From Termitidicoccus mucosus (lineage in GTDB: Bacteria; Verrucomicrobiota; Verrucomicrobiia; Opitutales; Opitutaceae), in assembly GCF_038725785.1 (NCBI RefSeq), contig NZ_CP109796.1:1116001-1180000 (forward strand): 64,000 bases of DNA, read 5' to 3'. The notes under the pieces were generated by a model. That model saw nothing but the letters and a program-made list of their open reading frames with translations. It was not told where the DNA came from and made no database searches. This document shows, in pieces, positions 1 through 8,914 of the stretch. The position numbers and the translations under genes were made by a program. Numbering within the stretch: position 1 is the stretch's first letter; each line of letters begins with the position of its first letter.

Positions 1-2
1 TC

Positions 3-1583
3 TTTCTGGATATTGTCGGGCCGCGTTTGGACTACTCCGACGACAGCCTGATGCAGATGAAAAAGCAAGGCTACAACCCGGAAAACGAGGAGGAGGTCGC
101 AAGCTGGGCGCATGAAGTATTGCTGGATTATTATAAGAAAACAACCGCAGCCGCACGCGTGCATCATGCCGGCATGCCCGTGTTCCATAACTGCGGGCAC
201 ATCCAGATCGGCTCCGCCGAGCAGCTGCGTTACAACTCGCATCTCGAGCTCGAATCGCTGCCGACCGGGGGCTGGGGGTATGATCATTTTCCGCTGTCAG
301 CGCGTTATGCGATCACGACCGGACACGATTTTCTCGGAATGACAGGGAAATTCCACACGGCATGGGGTGAGTTTGGCGGATTCAAACGCCCGGAGGCGTT
401 GCGCCATGAATGCGAGGCCATGATTGCTTACGGCGCCAAATGCAGCATCGGCGATCAACTCCATCCAACCGGAAAGATCAACCGGGATACCTACAGGCTG
501 ATCGGGGAGGCTTATCGCACTGTCGAAGCAAAGGAAGCGTGGTGCGCAGATGCGCGACCGGTCGCCAGCATCGGTTTGGTAAGCGCAACGAAATCCAACA
601 TCGCGGCGACGGTGCCCGGCGGGGTGAATGTGACCCTGCCGGACGAAGGCGCTTCACGCATGTTGTTGGAATTGCATCAACCATTTCTTGTCTTGGACGC
701 AAAAGCGTCCTGGACACCATTTGCACTCATCATTTTGCCGGACGCAATTGTGTTTACCAAAGCCTTGCAGGAAAAAGCCTGCGCTTATCTTGCGAAGGGA
801 GGGAGGATTCTTGCCAGCGGCAGGAGCCTGCTCGACGAAAACGGGCAGCATATCGCACTGGCGGAAGCAGGAATCCGCTATCTCGGGACAAGCGCGAGCA
901 ATCCGGATTACATCGCAGCAGCCTCCCTTTCATCCGGCGTGCCGGTGAAAGCCCCGGTGGTGATCCACGGGGGCGCCTTGAAGGTGAAACCACTGGCCGG
1001 GACCAAGGTGCTGGCACACCGGATTGCGCCTTACTTCGACCGGACGTGGGAGCATTTCTGTTCGCACCAGCACACACCGGACAATCCCGCATCGCCGGCC
1101 AAAACATCGCTTGCCGCCACGTTGTCCGGCGATGGCAAAGTCGCTTATTTTGCTCATCGGATTTTCACACGTTACCGACTTTACGGACAGCCGCTTTACC
1201 GCGACTTTGTCCTTGCGGCGTTGACGGCGCTGCTCGGCGGAGAAGGCTCACTGCTCGTGAAGACAAAAAATCTGCCATCGTCCGGGCGGGTGAATCTCAT
1301 GGCGCAAACCGCGCAAAGACGCTTTGTTCTCCACTTCTTATACGCGCCACCCGTGTTGCGCGGCGGTGGAAAGCACGAGGGGACGAATGCCCAGCCTGTC
1401 GAGGTCATCGAGGATGTTGTTCCAATATATAACGTGGAGTGCTCGCTTCGCTTGCCGCGCAAGGTTCGATCCACGATCCTCGTCCCGGAGGGCGTTCCGC
1501 TGGAATTCACACAGCAGGGCGGCATCATCGCATTCACGGTTCCACGCGTGCTCAGCCACCAAATGGTGGAACTGGCCTGGTGA
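3..1583 (+). CDS. Glycoside hydrolase-like protein (GHL6 / beta-galactosidase-trimerisation type), 5' end missing
   Basis: The frame is open to the left edge, so the gene starts outside the window; the first visible TTG at 27 is not a real start. The visible part (about 526 residues) first resembles the end of the TIM-barrel of the GHL6/alpha-amylase-like putative glycoside hydrolases (motifs HNCGHI, GGWGYDHFP, GKFHTAWGEFGG), followed from about residue 190 by a Rossmann-like block (ILPDAIVFTKALQEKACAYL, then KGGRILASG) like the beta-galactosidase trimerisation domain. A role in cleaving plant-derived glycosides is inferred from the family; the substrate cannot be told. The next gene on the same strand is a sugar-acid aldolase 99 bp downstream, which suits a carbohydrate catabolic unit. 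An alternative is an alpha-L-fucosidase-like enzyme. Confidence 0.7.
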   Translation, partial: FLDIVGPRLDYSDDSLMQMKKQGYNPENEEEVASWAHEVLLDYYKKTTAAARVHHAGMPVFHNCGHIQIGSAEQLRYNSHLELESLPTGGWGYDHFPLSARYAITTGHDFLGMTGKFHTAWGEFGGFKRPEALRHECEAMIAYGAKCSIGDQLHPTGKINRDTYRLIGEAYRTVEAKEAWCADARPVASIGLVSATKSNIAATVPGGVNVTLPDEGASRMLLELHQPFLVLDAKASWTPFALIILPDAIVFTKALQEKACAYLAKGGRILASGRSLLDENGQHIALAEAGIRYLGTSASNPDYIAAASLSSGVPVKAPVVIHGGALKVKPLAGTKVLAHRIAPYFDRTWEHFCSHQHTPDNPASPAKTSLAATLSGDGKVAYFAHRIFTRYRLYGQPLYRDFVLAALTALLGGEGSLLVKTKNLPSSGRVNLMAQTAQRRFVLHFLYAPPVLRGGGKHEGTNAQPVEVIEDVVPIYNVECSLRLPRKVRSTILVPEGVPLEFTQQGGIIAFTVPRVLSHQMVELAW

Positions 1584-1682
1584 CATTGCGCATTTCGCCT
1601 CCGGCCGGCATCCCACTGGAATCATTTAGAAGCCAGAACGAACTTCTTGTTAAGTTTGGATACAAGTTGCCATGATTGTTCC

Positions 1683-2483
1683 ATGCCACTTGTCCCCAAC
1701 AAACTTCTTGCCAGCATGCATGCCGGCAATGTCGAGAATACATATATCTGCGGCAATCACGCGACGCCGCGGCATGTCGATTTTGTATGCGAAACAGGAT
1801 TGTTCCCCTCGATATGGTTTGATCTTGAGCATTTCGACATCCCCACCACCGAACTCGCGCTGCTTAATATGGTCGCCCGAGGCCATGGGGTGACGACACT
1901 GGCAAGATTCAAAGCCGGCGATTATCAGGTGGTGCAGCGTGTGCTGGAAACCGGTGTCGGCGGCATCATGTGCGCAATGGTTGAAAACGCGCAAGAGGCG
2001 CGTTCGATTGTCCGCTGGGCAAAGTTTAATAATCCGGCGCCCATCCCCGGAGAAGTGCTGGGGCAGCGCGGTTGGAATGGCGGAGGCATCGACGCCCGCT
2101 ATGGCACAATCCCGGCGAAGGATTACGTGCGTTATCAAAACAATGAAGTAGCCATCTTGTGCCAGATCGAAACAGAAGAGGCGCTGGCTCAAGTGGATGA
2201 TATTATCGGCACGCCGGGCGTGGACGCGATCTTTTTTGGCCCGGGCGATTTTGCCCACCGGATTGGATATCTCAGCCAACTTGGGCATCCTGATGTGCTC
2301 AGCGCGATGGAGAAGGTCGCCGCCGCTTGCAAACGTCATGGCAAATGGTGGGGAACACTGGGCATCGGACCGGAGCATTACCGCAAGGTCAAGGCTCTCG
2401 GCGCACAATTGATCTGCCCGGGTGGCGATGTTCGCGTCATGCTAAATGGCATTCGGGAGCTCGCCAAAACCTTTCAGGAATGA
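1683..2483 (+). CDS. HpcH/HpaI family aldolase (2-keto-3-deoxy sugar acid aldolase-like)
   Basis: A 266-residue class II pyruvate-dependent aldolase of the HpcH/HpaI family, which splits 2-keto-3-deoxy sugar acids or related hydroxy-acids into pyruvate (or phosphoenolpyruvate-type products) and an aldehyde using a divalent metal. Visible family marks are the FDLEHF segment near residue 40, the metal-ligand block CQIETEEAL near residue 162 and GVDAIFFGPGDFAHRIG near residue 180. The ATG at 1683 is chosen over an upstream in-frame TTG at 1647 because it starts directly before the conserved core. It follows a glycoside hydrolase and points towards a convergent regulator, which suits breakdown of a deoxy-sugar acid from plant or algal polymers. 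The exact substrate is unknown. Confidence 0.8.
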   Translation: MPLVPNKLLASMHAGNVENTYICGNHATPRHVDFVCETGLFPSIWFDLEHFDIPTTELALLNMVARGHGVTTLARFKAGDYQVVQRVLETGVGGIMCAMVENAQEARSIVRWAKFNNPAPIPGEVLGQRGWNGGGIDARYGTIPAKDYVRYQNNEVAILCQIETEEALAQVDDIIGTPGVDAIFFGPGDFAHRIGYLSQLGHPDVLSAMEKVAAACKRHGKWWGTLGIGPEHYRKVKALGAQLICPGGDVRVMLNGIRELAKTFQE

Positions 2484-2531
2484 CGAGCCCCCGAGCAGGC
2501 TTGCGCACGGAGGAGCAGCGTCCCGCCGCCC

Positions 2532-2603
2532 GGCACGTGAAACGCGTGCCCGTCGCATCTCGATAAACCTCGCGCAAACCGGCGAGGCTTTCACCTCGTG
2601 CGC
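2532..2603. terminator. Two GC-rich hairpins between convergent genes, possible bidirectional terminator
   Basis: Between the stops of the aldolase and the minus-strand regulator lie two short inverted repeats: GGCACG at 2532-2537 with CGTGCC at 2545-2550, and CGAGG at 2583-2587 with CCTCG at 2594-2598, the latter flanked by GCGC on both sides (2572-2575, 2600-2603). No clear T-tract follows, so a rho-independent terminator is only a guess from the convergent context. Confidence 0.3.
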
Positions 2604-2667
2604 AAGCGTCTCTCTCTTAACCAAGCGACCTTCCGCCAGACGCATTCTCTCTGCCGTCGGCCAAGGA

Positions 2668-3762
2668 TCAAACCGCGGGCGCGTTTGCCACGGATTCTCC
2701 TTTGATAAATTTCGGCTCGATGCGGACGTGTCGTTGCGGCAGCGGCGTGTTGCCTATAATGTGCGTGATGATCTTGTAGAGTTTCCCGGCATAAAACTGC
2801 GAATCGCTGCCGTAACGATAGCGAGTCGGGGTCGGCACCAGCGCGTCGAGAAACGTGTCGTCATTGCGGGATATGACAGACACCTGGGATGGAATATAAA
2901 ATTTGCGCTGGGCCATGAAACTGATTACCGTGAGATAATCCATGCCGTGCGTTGTAATAATCGCGGTGGGGAGCGGAGGGGATGAAAACAACTGTCTGAG
3001 AACGCGCAACAGATTGTCCGCGCCGCGCTTGTGATAAACGATTATTGGCTCAGCCCCGTCATGGGGCCTCCGTTTGAACGCGTCCCGGAATCCAGCCTCG
3101 GCATCTTGTTCGCTGGCCATGTATCGGGGTGACTCTGTGAGCAGCAGCACCACCTTGCGATGCCCTTTCCCGAGGATGGTGTTGGCTGCGTGGAAGCACA
3201 AGGCCCAGTGGTCGGTATCAATGTCAGGAAGGTTGACCTCTGGATGCGAGGTGCCGGCAAGGACGCAGGGGACTTTTTGCTCGGCGAACCACCTTTGGGT
3301 TTCCAGGGAAGAGCGGGCAATCACCCAGCACGACTGCGGATTGCATTCAACGAGGCGGCCAAGTGCGCCGGCGGGATGCTTGGAAAAATATTTTGCCCCG
3401 TGAAAAGTGGTCAACACCCCACCCTCTTCGGAAAGCTTCGAGCGCAGATCATTCACCCACAAGGCCGTGCCGGGACGCATCAGGCCCAACGGGTCGGGAA
3501 TAAGCAGGCCGACCTTATGCCCTGCATGCATCTCGGGACACATTGGCTGCATGCGTTTGACGATGCGGTTTCCCCTGCCCTTCTCTGACCTGACGATATT
3601 CTCTTTGTTCAGCAGTATGATGGCCGCGCTCAAAGTCCTGCGGCTGACTTGCAGAATTTCGGCGAGCACCCGCTCCCCGGGGAGCCATTCCACCCAGCGC
3701 CCCTTCGTAATCTCCTGGGTGATATGCTCGGCAACTTGGATGGGTAGTGACCTGAACTTCAT
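2668..3762 (-). CDS. GntR/LacI hybrid transcriptional regulator
   Basis: A 364-residue regulator with an N-terminal GntR-type winged helix (about residues 4-70; motifs GERVLAEILQVSRRTL and EKGRGNRI) joined to a LacI-type periplasmic-binding-like effector domain (about 85-345; GLLIPDP, CVLAGTSHPEVNLPDID, ITTHGMDYLTVI). This order is the one known from AraR-like sugar regulators, so it probably senses a sugar or sugar acid and represses nearby catabolic genes. The ATG at 3762 is preferred to an upstream in-frame start at 3804, because the winged helix begins almost at once. It is divergent from the AraC-type gene at 4002, with 239 bp between the starts. Which genes it controls is not visible. 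Confidence 0.85.
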   Translation of the reverse strand: MKFRSLPIQVAEHITQEITKGRWVEWLPGERVLAEILQVSRRTLSAAIILLNKENIVRSEKGRGNRIVKRMQPMCPEMHAGHKVGLLIPDPLGLMRPGTALWVNDLRSKLSEEGGVLTTFHGAKYFSKHPAGALGRLVECNPQSCWVIARSSLETQRWFAEQKVPCVLAGTSHPEVNLPDIDTDHWALCFHAANTILGKGHRKVVLLLTESPRYMASEQDAEAGFRDAFKRRPHDGAEPIIVYHKRGADNLLRVLRQLFSSPPLPTAIITTHGMDYLTVISFMAQRKFYIPSQVSVISRNDDTFLDALVPTPTRYRYGSDSQFYAGKLYKIITHIIGNTPLPQRHVRIEPKFIKGESVANAPAV

Positions 3763-3953
3763 GGGTGTTGTGGGCAGTAACTTGTTCGTGCAGACCGGCC
3801 TCATTAACCACAGATGCAGCCAAGAGTATCAGGATTCTGATCCCGGATGGAGGCAGCCGGAGAAGGGAGAACCGGTATGCTGCAAGTGTGAGGGGACAGG
3901 GATTCCGCTCAATGTCAGATCATGTCATAATACCGCCAATAGTATCAAAAATC

Positions 3954-3969
3954 CGCCATTGAAATGGCG
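3954..3969. promoter_or_regulatory. Perfect 7+2+7 palindrome, candidate operator
   Basis: CGCCATT at 3954-3960 and AATGGCG at 3963-3969 form a perfect inverted repeat with a 2-bp centre. It lies 32 bp before the ATG of the AraC-type gene and inside the gap shared with the divergent GntR/LacI gene. Size and symmetry fit a LacI- or GntR-type dimer site; binding is inferred only. Confidence 0.45.
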
Positions 3970-4001
3970 TCTCGGTTCGGCAAGATATTGCAGGACAAAA
4001 C

Positions 4002-4991
4002 ATGAATGCGCCCATCATCAGCGGACCCTCTTCGGAATTGCTCTCCCTCAAGCAGGCCATGAAGGGGAAAAATCCGCGTGAGGCTTTCATCAAACTGCTA
4101 AGCCGTTTGGTTGATAATGCCTACCCGCATGCGGTGTCGCTTCATCACAATCCCCAAGGAAAGTTGCCACGCAATCGGAATAAGCCGGTCTGGGAAGAGG
4201 CCATGCTCTCCTACAATGCGGAATCACGTTTCATTCTTACCCTGGCAGGAGCGCATCACTCCATACAATCGGTCAGCGAGCCGGCCATGGACGTTGTCAT
4301 CCCCGCGGGAGAGTTATGCTGGATGCCATTTCATAGCTGGTATCTGGTGCGCAATAACGTGGAGCGAAACATGCTGGCGGTCGTATTTCGAAATCAACAC
4401 ACCCGTTTTGTCTGGTATCATAACTTGCCCCCAAAGCCCACTGAAGCAGCAAAAGGTCCTTCACTGATTCAACTTTTTTATCAGACGGCCATGCCTCCGA
4501 GCACGACGCTCCAGCAAGCCGTGGTGCTGATGAATTCCGCATGTACGGGTCCAAACTTGCGCAAAACCACAGTCAATCTGGCCACCTCTCACGCGCTGCT
4601 GGCGTGGTGCCTGCAAGAACTGCTGGACGATGAACACCCTGATGATGGTCATCCGCCAGATACGCCCGGGCAAAAATTGGTTGATGAAATTTGCGCCTAC
4701 ATATCAGACCGATTACAAAGCGATCTGTCCCGAACGAAGGTAGCTTCAGTATTTCACATCAGCAGGGATCACCTGACCAGACTGTTTAGAATACACACTC
4801 CGAACGGGTATCTTGATTACGTCAACCGCAAGCGGCTTCAGTTTGCAGAAAATCTGTTAATCCACAGTTCGTTGTCCATCAAGGAAATCGGATCGGCGTG
4901 CGGATTCAACTACAGTGCCTACTTTGTGAAGTGCTTCAGAGACCTGCATGGCGTCTCACCGCGCAGCTGGCGATGCATGCGACGCAACTGA
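4002..4991 (+). CDS. AraC family transcriptional regulator
   Basis: A 329-residue protein with a cupin-like sensor half (about residues 55-140, ending with a run of beta-strand-like residues around AVVFRNQHTRFVWYH) and a C-terminal pair of AraC helix-turn-helix motifs (about 225-325): TKVASVFHISRDHLTRLF and SIKEIGSACGFNYSAYFVKCF, ending in the typical GVSPRSWR. AraC proteins of this layout usually activate carbohydrate genes after binding a sugar. It is transcribed away from the GntR/LacI gene and has the palindrome at 3954-3969 just upstream, so cross-control or self-control is plausible. The downstream gene is convergent, so its regulon is not the next gene by operon logic. Confidence 0.88.
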   Translation: MNAPIISGPSSELLSLKQAMKGKNPREAFIKLLSRLVDNAYPHAVSLHHNPQGKLPRNRNKPVWEEAMLSYNAESRFILTLAGAHHSIQSVSEPAMDVVIPAGELCWMPFHSWYLVRNNVERNMLAVVFRNQHTRFVWYHNLPPKPTEAAKGPSLIQLFYQTAMPPSTTLQQAVVLMNSACTGPNLRKTTVNLATSHALLAWCLQELLDDEHPDDGHPPDTPGQKLVDEICAYISDRLQSDLSRTKVASVFHISRDHLTRLFRIHTPNGYLDYVNRKRLQFAENLLIHSSLSIKEIGSACGFNYSAYFVKCFRDLHGVSPRSWRCMRRN

Positions 4992-5064
4992 ATATTACTT
5001 TCGGCTTCTTTTAAGAAGACTGTGGAGACGCGCATCATCCCGTGCCGCAAAGCGGGCAGTCGCT

Positions 5065-5997
5065 TCAGCGTCCTCTCCATAACTCTGGCAAATCGCGCCG
5101 CGCCGCCTGCGCCAGCCGGGCCACTTCCTCCGCATCCACACTGCGATATGGCCAGCGCAGCCGCGGCCCCACGCCTCCCCACCCGCCAGCCGCAGCCAGC
5201 GCCTTGTCAATGGCCGCCGGGCAAATCCCCAGCGCGGCCAGCGGCGCCACCTGCGCCTGAAAAAAGGCTCGCAACCGGCCCTCGAAGGCCAGCGCGGCGG
5301 ATGGGTCGCGTTCCATTAACTCATACCAGATTTGAGCGCCGCGCGGGCTCAGGCAGGCGACGTTGGAATAGCTGCCGGTCGCCCCCTCCCGGTGGCCTGT
5401 CGCGAGATGATGCCCGGGCACGAAGACCGAAAAACCAGGCAGATTGCGACGCATCGCCTCATACCAAGAGGCGTCCCCGTCAGGAGTCTTCACCCCGATC
5501 AGCCTAGGCACGTCCGCGCGCAGCCGCCCCACCGCGGCGGGATCAAGCGACCGCTTGGCATGGCCGGGCGTATAGAGCACCAGCCCGACTGGATCGGCCA
5601 GCTCGGCCATCGTAGTCAAAAATGCCCGCGCCTCGTCTGGCGACACCGGCACCCAATCCGGCAGAATCACCTGCACCGCGCCAGGCGCGAGCAGCTTCGC
5701 CCGGCGCAGGCGCTCGCGCGAGAGCTGCGCGCTCATATGGCAGACACCGAGCTGAAAAGGCCGTCCGCGACGTGCGCACCGCTCGGCCACCAGGACACTG
5801 ATCCGGTCGAACTCCTCTTCCGTCTGGGTGTGGAATTCGCCGGCGGTGCCGTTGGTGTAGAGCCCGGCCAGCCCGGCATCCAGCAATGCCTCCACTTGCT
5901 CCGCCAGCGCGCCGTAGTCGATGGAGTCGTCCGCGTTCAGAGGAAGCAAAACGGCTCCCCACGTTCCGGTGATGTCCGCGCTGCGCAGCGGTTTCAT
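5065..5997 (-). CDS. Dihydrodipicolinate synthase / N-acetylneuraminate lyase family aldolase
   Basis: A 310-residue TIM-barrel aldolase of the DapA/NanA family. Marks: the N-terminal G-T-AGEF motif (NGTAGEFHTQTEEE, near residue 47), a tyrosine at the usual catalytic position (LVLYTPG), and the Schiff-base lysine in LIGVKTPDG. Family members condense or cleave pyruvate with an aldehyde; the specific substrate is not readable. It lies 43 bp downstream of a sialidase-like gene on the same strand, so the two are probably co-transcribed. A sialic acid route would fit such a pair, but no kinase, epimerase or sialic acid transporter is present, and many such paralogues act on other 2-keto-3-deoxy acids. 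Sequence is GC- and alanine/arginine-rich. Confidence 0.8.
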   Translation of the reverse strand: MKPLRSADITGTWGAVLLPLNADDSIDYGALAEQVEALLDAGLAGLYTNGTAGEFHTQTEEEFDRISVLVAERCARRGRPFQLGVCHMSAQLSRERLRRAKLLAPGAVQVILPDWVPVSPDEARAFLTTMAELADPVGLVLYTPGHAKRSLDPAAVGRLRADVPRLIGVKTPDGDASWYEAMRRNLPGFSVFVPGHHLATGHREGATGSYSNVACLSPRGAQIWYELMERDPSAALAFEGRLRAFFQAQVAPLAALGICPAAIDKALAAAGGWGGVGPRLRWPYRSVDAEEVARLAQAARRDLPELWRGR

Positions 5998-6040
5998 GAA
6001 TGATGGAAGAAGGATTGGAAGGAACCGGCTCGCACAAGCC

Positions 6041-7762
6041 TCATCGCACCAAGTCCTTTTCCGTCACAAGATAGGCGCGGATGAACGGTGCCACTCCCGC
6101 CACATGGGAACAGTCGATGTTTGCCGTGGTGTAGTCGAGGATTGCAATGCGGCCGTCCGGAAGCTGCGCCCATGAGCTGTAGCCACAGTCGGCGAAGAAT
6201 GCCCGGTCGAGCACGACGATGCGGTCACGCCGGAACTGGTCGGGATAGCCTCGCGCGGGCGTCCAGTCCCACGAGATTGAGTAGTCGAGGGAGTTTTCAA
6301 CTTTGACCGACACACGGCGCCAGTGGCTGATGCCCGCGTTGCGCACGTAGGGCTGCCCCTCCGGATTCATCGAGCTGATCGTTTCCTCCACCGGACGGTT
6401 GCCGAAGCGGACGGACTGCACCCAGATGTCGGTGATGGATTCCTGGAGCCTTTCCTTGCCGTCGACAAAGATCCGGATCGTACCCTTTTCGCGCAAAATC
6501 CGGTAATCATGCCATACGCGCGTATCGAGGGCAAAGCCGGCCTCCGGGCGGTCGCCCAAATAGACTCGGTCCGGAGCGAATTGTACCCAGCAGCCCGCGC
6601 TGATTGCAACCGCGTGGGATTCTGCCACCTCGACTCGCAACGCAGCCTCGATCTCCACCCGCGACTGGTCGTCCTGCGCTGGATAAAGCGAGAACTCCAC
6701 CGCACCGAGTTTGCCGTTCGCAGTGCGCAGCGTAAGCGAGTCTTTCCCGAGTTCACAACGCTCCTCCTCGACGATCCAGGAAGTCGGCTGGAATCCGAGC
6801 TTCTCGTCGGGATCGAAGACCAGCGCCCGGGAGCCCGGTGAGCCCCAATAGTTGCGAAACGTGGCCAGCAGCTTCCCCGATTGCAACCGGCCGAGGTGGA
6901 CGCGGTGTCCGTAAAACGGCGCCAGCACGGGTTTCTCCCAAGTGCGCCCGCAGTCACGACTCCACACCAGTCGGCTGGGATTGCCAAACCGGCTTAGCCC
7001 GAAGCCAATCCGCGTGGCCGCCAGCACGCGGCCATCGCCCAAGTCGGCGAGCCCGGTCTCGCAATCACCATGAAAAGGACTGTCTGCCAGCCAGGCACTC
7101 TCACCCCAAGTTTTACCGCCATCGCGGGAGTAGACGATCTCACTCCGGTAGTAAATGTTACCCCAAGGCAGGGGCGGTTTCTTCAACAGGTCGGTTTCCG
7201 CCGACGACGTGCGGGTGAACGCCAGCGTGCCGTCGGCGAACTCCTCAATATAGCTCGGCTGGCCGCCCACGTCATCGATCTTCCGCGGACCGGTCCAAGT
7301 CCGGCCGTTGTCCGAACTCCAGAAGAGATGGCTGGACATGCCGCGATCGCGCTTCTGCCATTGCGACAGCATGGGGGAATTCTGACCGGGATCCCGCTGG
7401 CCCCAATCGCAAATGATGACGATGCGTCCATCCTTCAGGACGCTCATCTGCGGCACGACCCAATATCCGCGCTGCTCCCAGACATTGCTGCTCGCGATCA
7501 CCTGATAATCCCCCCAGACACGCCCGCCGTCCGTCGAACGCGCAACCATGATATGGCTCAGCAGCGAGGTGTGGTTGTCCGAAAGTTGCCAGGACGCGAC
7601 GAGCGTGCCGTCCCGCGCCAGCACCACGTTGGCGCACTTGTAATACCAACCGCGCGGGTTTGGGTTGGTGAGACTCGGGTAATCCTTCTGCGTTACGGTG
7701 AATTTTTGGGCATCCGAAATTGCCAGCGGATCGCGGTGAAAGGTTAAGGGAGCATTACACAT
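6041..7762 (-). CDS. Sialidase-like BNR-repeat beta-propeller protein without signal peptide
   Basis: About 573 residues from the ATG at 7762; an in-frame start at 7807 would add 15 residues and is less likely. At least four Asp-box/BNR repeats are visible (STDGGRVWGD, SSDNGRTWTG, SRDGGKTWGE, SRDCGRTWEK), the hallmark of six-bladed sialidase-fold propellers. After the first propeller part comes a LamG-like insert (about residues 315-470 with RVWHDYRIL and FVDGKERLQ) and then a final blade. No signal peptide or lipobox is seen, which is odd for a polymer-degrading sialidase. It lies upstream of the DapA/NanA-like aldolase and probably heads that operon. It may be a true sialidase or one of the many BNR proteins with other sugar substrates. 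Confidence 0.75.
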   Translation of the reverse strand: MCNAPLTFHRDPLAISDAQKFTVTQKDYPSLTNPNPRGWYYKCANVVLARDGTLVASWQLSDNHTSLLSHIMVARSTDGGRVWGDYQVIASSNVWEQRGYWVVPQMSVLKDGRIVIICDWGQRDPGQNSPMLSQWQKRDRGMSSHLFWSSDNGRTWTGPRKIDDVGGQPSYIEEFADGTLAFTRTSSAETDLLKKPPLPWGNIYYRSEIVYSRDGGKTWGESAWLADSPFHGDCETGLADLGDGRVLAATRIGFGLSRFGNPSRLVWSRDCGRTWEKPVLAPFYGHRVHLGRLQSGKLLATFRNYWGSPGSRALVFDPDEKLGFQPTSWIVEEERCELGKDSLTLRTANGKLGAVEFSLYPAQDDQSRVEIEAALRVEVAESHAVAISAGCWVQFAPDRVYLGDRPEAGFALDTRVWHDYRILREKGTIRIFVDGKERLQESITDIWVQSVRFGNRPVEETISSMNPEGQPYVRNAGISHWRRVSVKVENSLDYSISWDWTPARGYPDQFRRDRIVVLDRAFFADCGYSSWAQLPDGRIAILDYTTANIDCSHVAGVAPFIRAYLVTEKDLVR

Positions 7763-8887
7763 TGGAGTGAACAAAACACGCGCATTTCGTCCGCGGCCAC
7801 CGGACAAGGCAACTCATCGCAGCTGGCTGCGTTTTGCAGCCACTTATCCGGTTCCCGCGGACGGTTCACGATTCACGGCCAAGGCCCTGGCGACGCAGCG
7901 TGCCTCATGTCTCGATGGTGCAAAATCCGGCGGTGCCATTCTCCGTTAAGATGCCGCTATCGCACCAAAAGCCTGTTTCGCTGGAATTGGGGACACTACT
8001 CAGGGGATATCCAAGAGCAGACGGATGATACAGGTGCGCCAGACTTGGCGCCGCCGCACACAAGGCCGCGTCGCTTTCCCACGCGTAATACCGACTCGCG
8101 AGATACCAATAAGCATCGCACAACACCTTGCTTGGATAGCAGCAACCGCGCTTGCATATGACACGGAACTGGCAGGCAAAGAGAAAGCCTTCGCACGTGT
8201 ACCGCGATTGAAATACAAGCCTCTCCATTCTGGACACGAATCCGGCCAGAGAGTCGGTCTTCCTATTCTTGGCGGAAATTGGTAGGCGGACACCTGATCG
8301 CACGCACGGGTCGGGGACAAAGCTGCGAGGCGGTTAATGTTTCAATTTCCCACTAAATATCAATGGGTTGTAAAGTTCCAATAAGGCCGCCAATCACATC
8401 CGCCAGCGTTCGCTTGTTTGTGGCTTTTGTGACCGCATTACATGACGCCGCTTCTGGAATAGGCAGCTTGGCGAACTGAGGTTGCCGATGTTGGTCCCTA
8501 TGTTTGTTTGAAACGAACTCTGAAAAGACGAGGCGAAGGCATCCTTGCCCATGGGGAAGGCCGCATCACCAATGCCTTCGGAGGGACTCAACAGCGTGGG
8601 CAAACGCAAAGCTCGCAGTTTCCGCTCCGTGGACAACCTCATCGCCATGCTTTACTTCCACTCCGCCAGCTTCCCGTTCCCCGTCTTCCACTCAAAATGG
8701 CGAAGAACTTTTATGGATAAGAATTCTCTACCAGTCATAAACCGAAAGGCATAGCGCGCGCCCAAATGCCTGAATCGGCATCATTCGCACCATTTCCGAA
8801 CTCAAACGGGTGCAAAGGCGTTGAAATCCCTCCGAGTTTTGTGCGCAGTCTGCCCATCAACGCCAATGCCCAGAACCCGTCTGGAGC
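7763..8887. other. Gene-poor stretch, about 1.1 kb
   Basis: No convincing intact gene on either strand. Open frames here are short and without family motifs. The only recognisable item is a possible transposase tail at 8575-8754, annotated separately. The region sits between the start of the minus-strand sialidase gene and an insertion sequence and looks like accumulated debris; the promoter of the sialidase/aldolase pair must lie in its first few hundred bases but no clear box was found. Confidence 0.5.
8575..8754 (+). pseudogene. Possible C-terminal remnant of an ISL3-like transposase
   Basis: A frame ending at 8754 contains LNSVGKRKARSFRSVDNLI followed by AMLYFHS. The pattern basic-ARxFRS-x-NLIxMLYF resembles the end of ISL3-type transposases (ARGYRSxxNLIxxIYF). 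No upstream catalytic domain in frame is visible, so if correct this is a fragment. This is a memory-based resemblance, hence low confidence. Confidence 0.25.
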
Positions 8888-8914
8888 TATAGCATTTCAA
8901 ATAAAGTTATAACC
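8888..8914. repeat. Left terminal inverted repeat of the IS630-type element
   Basis: Starts TATAGCATTTCAAATAAAG; its reverse complement recurs at 9865-9891 with a single mismatch. The transposase stop codon (8897-8899, minus strand) is embedded in it. Confidence 0.88.
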
